Below, piece after piece: positions 59,314 to 64,000 of a DNA stretch of 64,000 nt; position 1 is the stretch's first letter, and the number at the start of each line of letters is the position of its first letter. The stretch is from Bacillota bacterium (GTDB taxonomy: Bacteria; Bacillota; Clostridia; Lachnospirales; Lachnospiraceae). The DNA is taken from contig JAEWQV010000014.1 of the NCBI GenBank assembly GCA_023399055.1, positions 124,001-188,000 on the forward strand. Reading direction: 5' to 3'. A model generated the notes under the pieces. It searched no databases. It saw only the letters and a list, made by a program, of their open reading frames with translations, and was not told the origin of the DNA. Both the position numbers and the translations under genes were made by a program.

Positions 59314-61638
59314 ATGAGAAAGTTATTAGCAATGGTATTAAGTGGTGTTCTTCTTTTATCTTCAATACCAGTTTATAGCTTAGCATCTGAAACAGAAGCC
59401 GCAACACCAAGTGCAGCAGCTTCCTCGGATATGGCTGTTACTTCAATAGTAAAGGGAGAACCAACCGGTACAAGTGGTTCCAGTAAGTTAGAGCCTACTT
59501 CTGCACAGTTGGAGGCTGCGATAAAAGCAATTAAGAAAAAGATTACAATACCAAAGTCATATTCGGAGTTTTCGTACAATTTTTATGATGGCGGAGGTTC
59601 TTATGCCGAAGGTATATGGAATTTAACCTGGAGAAATTCAAGTGACTCTTCCTATATTCAAGTTAATTGTGATGAAAAATATCGTATCACTTATTTTAGT
59701 CAGTATGATCCTAAAATCAATACTACAGGTGTTGCAAAGTATTTACAGACGGAACTGAAACCGATAGCGCATGATTTCATTTCAGCAATTGCTCCAGAGA
59801 CGAACTATAATTTAGAGTTTGTTTCTAGTAATTATGAAGGAATTTATAGTGGAAATTATGTTTTCTACTTCCAGAGAAGAGCCAATGATGTTTCCTTCCC
59901 AGACAATGCAGTCAGCGTATCTGTTAATAGCATAACCGGTAAAGTAACATCTGCTACACTTAATTGGAATTATGAGGCATCAATTCCGGATTCCAAGGTT
60001 AAGTTGACAAAAGAGGAAGCAATAAAGCTAATTAAGAAAAATATGAATATGAGATTGGTGTATAGATCAAATTACTATTACACCTATGATAAGATCGGAA
60101 ATCCTACCACAAATGTGAAAGCATATTTGGTATATGAACCGACACAGAATTATATTTCAATTGATGCTAAGACAGGAGAGGTATATCTGTCTAGAAGCGA
60201 ATGGGTTACAACAGGAACTGATGATGCAAAGTCAGAAAGTGCAGCAAGTACCTCATTAGATGCTGGTAAAGGAAGTACAGCCTTGACCGATGCGGAAATT
60301 GCTAAAATATCCGAGTTGAGCAAGCTTATTACAAAGGCAAAAGCAATTGAAATTGTTACTAGTAATTCTTCACTCTATTTAGATAAAAATCTTAAGTCCT
60401 ATACAGCTTCATTAAGTAAAGTAGAAGATTCCAAGAACAAGACCAGTTATGTGTGGAATGTTAATCTTAATGATCCTAGAGAAGTGAAAGAAAATGACAC
60501 TTATAGAGCATATGCCTATGCAAGCGTTGATGCGCAAACTGGAAATATCTTATCCTTTAGTGCTTCCATGAATAGCTATTATGATGAAAAGAATAATACC
60601 TGGACAGAGGTTAAGATGAATTATAATAAGGAACAGTCTAAGGCTATACTTGAAAACTTCTTAAAGACTCAGATGAAGGACCGCTTCTCAAAATCTGTTT
60701 TAGCCGGAGAGTATGATGGTTATTTGGCATACTATCTGAAAGAGGTACCGGTATATGGAGGATACAGTTTCCAGTATAATCGTACCAACGAAGGCATTGA
60801 ATATCCATATAATAATATTAGTGGTGCCGTTGATGGAGTAACTGGTAAGATATATTCCTTTGGTTCCTACTGGAATGATGAAGTTGTATTCGAATCACCG
60901 AAGAATGTAATTTCCGCTGATAAAGCTATGGATTATTATTTAAGCAATGATGGCTTTGGATTAAAATATGAGCTTAATACCATTAATAAACATAACACTA
61001 GTTATGGAGAAAATGACAGTTATTATGATAGTGCTCAGGCATATACCGTAGAATATGAAGTGCGTTTGGTATATCGCCCTGATGTAGAACCATATTTCAT
61101 TTCTCCATTTACCGGAGAACAGTTAAACTATAGCGGAGAAGTATATAAAAAGATTCAATCTTACTCGTATAAGGATATTTCTTTCTCCGAGAAAAAGAAC
61201 AGGAATATACTTTTACTGGCAGATATGAACATTGGTTTTGAGGGAGAGAAATTCCTTCCAAATCAGAAAATCACAAGAGGTGAATTTGAAAGCTTATTGC
61301 AAAAAGTTAGTTATGGCTATCAAAGTACTACTGATGCCGATAGCAACTCAAAGGTTACCTTAACCAGAGAAGTATTGGCTAATATTTTAATTAAGCGTCT
61401 AGGCTTAGAAAAAGTTTCTAAACTAAAAGGCATTTACGCAACTGGTTATCTAGACGAAAAAAATATATCCTCTGGTTACCTGGGATCAGTAGCACTTGCA
61501 AAAGGATTAGGCCTTGTAACAGGTGTAAATAATAAGTTCTATCCAAAGAATGCGGTTACAAGAGAAAAGGCAGTAGATTTTATCTTTAAATATATTACAG
61601 CAGTACAGGATACGGATGGAATCAACAATTTGTATTAA
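59314..61638 (+). CDS. Secreted YcdB/PepSY-like protein with C-terminal SLH domains
   Basis: 774 residues. Signal peptide MRKLLAMVLSGVLLLSSIPVYSLA-type at residues 1-~25, then a Ser/Ala-rich spacer. The body holds repeated YcdB/YcdC or PepSY-like units marked by NAVSVSVNSITGKV, YISIDAKTGEVYLS, YASVDAQTGNILSF and ISGAVDGVTGKIYSF. The last ~170 residues include S-layer-homology repeats (FLPNQKITRGEFESLLQKV and LGLVTGVNNKFYPKNAVTRE), which bind pyruvylated wall polymers. It is presumably attached to the wall; function unknown. The pyruvyltransferase-like gene at 21765 could in principle make the binding site. Confidence 0.85.
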   Translation: MRKLLAMVLSGVLLLSSIPVYSLASETEAATPSAAASSDMAVTSIVKGEPTGTSGSSKLEPTSAQLEAAIKAIKKKITIPKSYSEFSYNFYDGGGSYAEGIWNLTWRNSSDSSYIQVNCDEKYRITYFSQYDPKINTTGVAKYLQTELKPIAHDFISAIAPETNYNLEFVSSNYEGIYSGNYVFYFQRRANDVSFPDNAVSVSVNSITGKVTSATLNWNYEASIPDSKVKLTKEEAIKLIKKNMNMRLVYRSNYYYTYDKIGNPTTNVKAYLVYEPTQNYISIDAKTGEVYLSRSEWVTTGTDDAKSESAASTSLDAGKGSTALTDAEIAKISELSKLITKAKAIEIVTSNSSLYLDKNLKSYTASLSKVEDSKNKTSYVWNVNLNDPREVKENDTYRAYAYASVDAQTGNILSFSASMNSYYDEKNNTWTEVKMNYNKEQSKAILENFLKTQMKDRFSKSVLAGEYDGYLAYYLKEVPVYGGYSFQYNRTNEGIEYPYNNISGAVDGVTGKIYSFGSYWNDEVVFESPKNVISADKAMDYYLSNDGFGLKYELNTINKHNTSYGENDSYYDSAQAYTVEYEVRLVYRPDVEPYFISPFTGEQLNYSGEVYKKIQSYSYKDISFSEKKNRNILLLADMNIGFEGEKFLPNQKITRGEFESLLQKVSYGYQSTTDADSNSKVTLTREVLANILIKRLGLEKVSKLKGIYATGYLDEKNISSGYLGSVALAKGLGLVTGVNNKFYPKNAVTREKAVDFIFKYITAVQDTDGINNLY

Positions 61639-61769
61639 TAAATTAAGATAATATCGATAGAAACTAGTTCAGTGTCGAACGAGTGAGTGTGAATCCATGG
61701 TATGAGGCGTAAATATCAGGTGATTATTCATAAGACATAATATAATTATGTAGATATATGGGCTTAAGG

Positions 61770-61815
61770 CAAGAACCAGTAGGACTAATATTAGTCTTGC
61801 TGGTTCTTGTTATAC
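61770..61815 (+). terminator. Terminator after the SLH gene
   Basis: A 40-nt near-perfect inverted repeat centred at 61789/61790 (CAAGAACCAG ... CTGGTTCTTG), with two wobble pairs inside and TTATA after it. Confidence 0.75.
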
Positions 61816-61823
61816 CTGACAAT

Positions 61824-61843
61824 TGAAACGATTCGTCGTTTCA
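61824..61843 (+). repeat. Dispersed palindromic repeat, copy C
   Basis: TGAAACGA-TTCG-TCGTTTCA: the 8-bp arms of copy A around a UUCG tetraloop. The downstream arm differs. Confidence 0.55.
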
Positions 61844-61894
61844 TCGTGTTGAATAGAATAATATATGGTATTTTAATCTACAATATTAGTACAT

Positions 61895-61925
61895 AAAAAA
61901 AGCTGTCCAATCGGACAGCTTTTTA
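61895..61925 (-). terminator. Terminator of rpsT
   Basis: AGCTGTCC (61901-61908), loop, GGACAGCT (61913-61920), with A7 before and TTTTT after, so it can work in both directions. Confidence 0.88.
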
Positions 61926-61936
61926 CATTATCATAA

Positions 61937-62200
61937 TTAAGCAATGCTATTGATAGCTTTTGTTAAGCGAGAAACTTTTCTAGCAGCTGTATTCTTGTGG
62001 AATACGCCCTTAGAACAAGCCTTATCAATTTCAGAAACCGCTTCAACTAAGTTTGTTTTAGCAAGATCTTTATCGCTAACTGCAACAGCAGCGTCAACCT
62101 TCTTAATCATAGTCTTAACCTTAGACTTGATCATCTTATTTCTTGCAGCTTTGGTTTCGTTAACTAAAATTCTTTTCTTTGCTGATTTTATATTTGCCAT
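61937..62200 (-). CDS. rpsT: Ribosomal protein S20
   Basis: 87 residues, Lys/Ala-rich 16S rRNA-binding protein of the small subunit: MANIKSAKKRILVNETKAAR, MIKSKVKTMIKKVDAAVAVS, and GVFHKNTAARKVSRLTKAIN near the end. ATG 62200 has GGAGGTG at ideal distance; the frame further upstream lacks a site. Divergent from gpr, the order commonly seen in clostridia. Confidence 0.97.
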   Translation of the reverse strand: MANIKSAKKRILVNETKAARNKMIKSKVKTMIKKVDAAVAVSDKDLAKTNLVEAVSEIDKACSKGVFHKNTAARKVSRLTKAINSIA

Positions 62201-62446
62201 GTGTACACCTCCAAAATAAATTAATTTCAATCAAAGCTCCAAGGACACCAAATTGAGAGTGAGATATCAACAAGGTTTTGATTGTCGTATACTTTCGTTT
62301 CATTAAAAACCGGACACGGACGTTCTAATGGAAACATACTATTATATAGTAGTCGAAGTGTTTTATTATGTCAATACATAAATTAAAAAACTTTGCAAAG
62401 AATAAGTAACAGTATGGTAATAAAACACCAGGTTGGAGGTATTCAA

Positions 62447-63358
62447 ATGATTAATAAAATTAGAACAGACCTTGCCTTGGAAGCACGTGAAAGCTTTCCG
62501 GAGGATAATGTAGAGATTAAAGGTGTGGTACTGACAGAAGATTATAATGAAGAAATCAAAGTGAAAGTATCCACTGTAGTTATTAAAGATGAAAAAGGCG
62601 CACAAGCGATGCAGAAACCAATTGGCACCTACATTACTTTAGAAGCCCCAGAAATGAGAGATTCAGAGGATGAGTATCGTAAAAAGGTTGCCGAGGAGGT
62701 TGCTAAACACCTTCGAACACTGGCAGGTGATTTAAAGAGAGAAGAAATATTGGTGGTTGGTCTTGGTAACAGGGATGTTACGCCGGATGCCTTAGGTCCA
62801 CAGGTGGTGGATAATCTTTTTATTACCAGACATCTAATTAATGAATATGGTAAGGATTTCAAGGAGAGACACCAATTGGGTAATCTAAGCGCAATATCAC
62901 CCGGTGTTATGGCACAGACAGGCATGGAAGCAGTCGAGATTGTAAAAGGAATTATCAAAGAAACTAACCCTAAATTAGTTATTGTTATTGATGCTTTGGC
63001 CTCGAGAAGCACCACACGTGTAAATACAACCATTCAATTAACGGATACCGGTATCAGTCCGGGGTCCGGTGTAGGGAATAACCGAAAAGCTTTAAATGAA
63101 GCAAGTCTGGGTGTCAAAGTAATTGCTATTGGAGTACCAACAGTAGTGGATGCAGCTACCATTGTTTCGGATACATTAACACAGTATATGAAGAACAGCG
63201 ATTTTGACGAGGCTGAGATTGATACTTTTATCTCCGAGGTAAGAGAACAGCAAATTGATAATATGTTTGTCACACCTAAGGATATTGATGAATCTGTAAA
63301 GCAAATAAGCTTTACGGTTTCTGAAGCAATTAATTCATGCTTTGCACAGCTGGCATAA
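62447..63358 (+). CDS. gpr: Spore germination endopeptidase GPR
   Basis: 303 residues. Made as a zymogen in the forespore; after autoprocessing it degrades small acid-soluble spore proteins during germination. Visible: the N-terminal propeptide and activation region INKIRTDLALEARESFPED, VVGLGNRDVTPDALGPQVVD, ISPGVMAQTGMEAVEIVKGI, and DALASRSTTRVNTTIQLTDT. ATG 62447 follows TGGAGGT by six bases; the frame before it lacks a site. A sigma-G promoter is expected but I could not find a clear one. spoIIP follows, the usual clostridial order. Confidence 0.95.
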   Translation: MINKIRTDLALEARESFPEDNVEIKGVVLTEDYNEEIKVKVSTVVIKDEKGAQAMQKPIGTYITLEAPEMRDSEDEYRKKVAEEVAKHLRTLAGDLKREEILVVGLGNRDVTPDALGPQVVDNLFITRHLINEYGKDFKERHQLGNLSAISPGVMAQTGMEAVEIVKGIIKETNPKLVIVIDALASRSTTRVNTTIQLTDTGISPGSGVGNNRKALNEASLGVKVIAIGVPTVVDAATIVSDTLTQYMKNSDFDEAEIDTFISEVREQQIDNMFVTPKDIDESVKQISFTVSEAINSCFAQLA

Positions 63359-63452
63359 TTCTCAAATATATTTATGCAGGTGCAAGACTTAAGTTATAAA
63401 AATGAAGCATCCGAATATAATGAAATAGGCAAAAAATAGCCAAAATAAATCA

Positions 63453-63493
63453 TGTGGTTGCTGCAAGGTAATATTACTATTGCAGCAACCACA
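63453..63493. repeat. Perfect 14-bp hairpin between gpr and spoIIP
   Basis: TGTGGTTGCTGCAA (63453-63466) and TTGCAGCAACCACA (63480-63493), 13-nt AT-rich loop containing TAATATTA. No T-tract on either side. It ends seven bases before the spoIIP ribosome site, so it may gate read-through, RNA processing or translation. Confidence 0.6.
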
Positions 63494-63511
63494 TCTGATA
63501 GGATGTGTCAC

Positions 63512-64000
63512 ATGAGTAAATTAAGAATTAGAATAAGACTTAAAATTTATCCTGTACTATGGTCAATCATTTTGTTGGCCGCTGCTTATATTTTAATTCG
63601 TTTTGCGGTTATCTCATTTTCAGAAGATATGGGTCAAGCTAGTTTTAGTAAGGCAATCATGTCAAGTTTATATGCAAGAGTTGTAGAGGAAGGCTCGTCT
63701 TTAATTAGTTATTATGCTGAAGAAGAAAGAACAGAGTATTCTTTTTGGGTAAACTATCTGGATCATGGATTCGCACTTGGAAAATATACACAGGAGGATG
63801 CGGTTGCGGTAGGAGCAGAGTTTAATTCAGTTCCCACAGAAACACCGGTAGAAGACACGGAAACAGCTAGTAATCCGTTAGGAGGATTAAGTGTATATCG
63901 CCTTCCAGAGAATAGTCTGGATTTTGAATATATCATGACCAATGGTGGAATCCTTAGGAGTGCAACGCAAAACCTTCTATTAGGAGATAAGACCTTGATT
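63512..64000 (+). CDS. spoIIP: Stage II sporulation protein P, 3'-truncated
   Basis: 163 residues visible, running off the right edge. A short basic N-terminus (MSKLRIRIRLKIYP) precedes a transmembrane helix (VLWSIILLAAAYILIRFAVI), then an extracytoplasmic region starting SFSEDMGQASFSKAIMSSLY. SpoIIP is an amidase and endopeptidase that helps the mother cell membrane engulf the forespore; the catalytic domain lies beyond the window. Identified from this N-terminus and the position directly after gpr. AGGATG-type ribosome site just upstream. Confidence 0.82.
   Translation, partial: MSKLRIRIRLKIYPVLWSIILLAAAYILIRFAVISFSEDMGQASFSKAIMSSLYARVVEEGSSLISYYAEEERTEYSFWVNYLDHGFALGKYTQEDAVAVGAEFNSVPTETPVEDTETASNPLGGLSVYRLPENSLDFEYIMTNGGILRSATQNLLLGDKTLI

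Larger units (their letters stand above)
61639..61936. other. 298-nt gap between the SLH gene and rpsT
   Basis: Holds the SLH-gene terminator, palindromic repeat copy C and the rpsT terminator. No gene seen. Confidence 0.6.

Noticed and set aside
62335..62341. Sigma-G -10 CATACTA for gpr
   Set aside because: No matching -35 about 17-18 nt upstream, so not called.
62629..63033. 134-residue minus-strand frame
   Set aside because: Antisense to gpr, no ribosome site, no recognisable domain.
1..64000. tRNA, rRNA or complete insertion sequences
   Set aside because: No cloverleaf, rRNA-like stretch or transposase frame was recognised; the repeats found are short and carry no gene.

Overview
The window is AT-rich chromosomal DNA from an endospore-forming Firmicute. 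CotJ spore-coat genes, a cortex-hydrolase-like LysM/GH18 gene, gpr and spoIIP mark a spore former. A GH43 enzyme, an L-fuculose-phosphate aldolase, an SLH surface protein and a peptide ABC system point to a plant-fibre-degrading Lachnospiraceae (Clostridium cluster XIVa, Lachnoclostridium phytofermentans-like). This is inference from gene content; no rRNA or tRNA gene was seen.

Layout. (1) 1-4.0 kb: a 5'-truncated N-acetylmuramoyl-L-alanine amidase, an EamA transporter, and a two-gene cotJ operon in which CotJA and CotJB are one polypeptide. (2) 4.3-36.8 kb: a 32-kb plus-strand surface-polysaccharide locus. It holds a membrane 4,6-dehydratase, a Wzz/tyrosine-kinase fusion with its PHP phosphatase, a PglE-like aminotransferase, a PglC-PglD fusion, capE, eight glycosyltransferase domains in seven genes, a Wzy-like polymerase/ligase, an FrhB-like protein paired with a pyruvyltransferase, a Wzm/Wzt exporter, an SpsF-SpsC fusion with a long Lys/Glu linker, a NeuB-type synthase, a GNAT, and capF/capG. 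Three sugar routes can be read: a bacillosamine-type diamino sugar, UDP-L-FucNAc (capE at one end, capFG at the other), and a nonulosonate-like branch. (3) 36.9-40.7 kb: a small membrane protein, a catalytically degenerate LysM-GH18, a lipid kinase and a DUF3877-like protein. (4) 40.7-46.9 kb: oppBCDF-oppA behind a clear promoter and a terminator-like leader. (5) 47-55 kb: GH43, fucA with a DeoR regulator, a PAT-type acetyltransferase, an MFS transporter with a ROK regulator, DUF1543, a VOC protein and a decayed reading frame. (6) 55.5-59 kb: a minus-strand radical SAM/ABC transporter operon divergent from a cysteine-rich HxlR regulator. (7) 59.3-64 kb: a secreted YcdB/SLH protein, rpsT (minus), gpr and a 3'-truncated spoIIP.

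Working together: the kinase and phosphatase probably control chain length in the polysaccharide locus, the PglC domain starts the glycan on undecaprenyl phosphate, the glycosyltransferases build it, and Wzm/Wzt and/or the Wzy-like protein finish or export it. No Wzx flippase is visible. The locus lies between cotJ genes and a spore-hydrolase-like gene and carries sps-like sugar genes, so a spore-surface role is possible but unproven.

Most unusual features: a glycosyltransferase with no ATG/GTG/TTG start at its natural N-terminus (an ATT overlaps the upstream stop), several enzyme fusions, a GH18 lacking its catalytic acid, a repeated hairpin-plus-leader module inside the polysaccharide locus, a dispersed palindromic intergenic repeat at 55-62 kb, and promoters with inverted repeats embedded in them.
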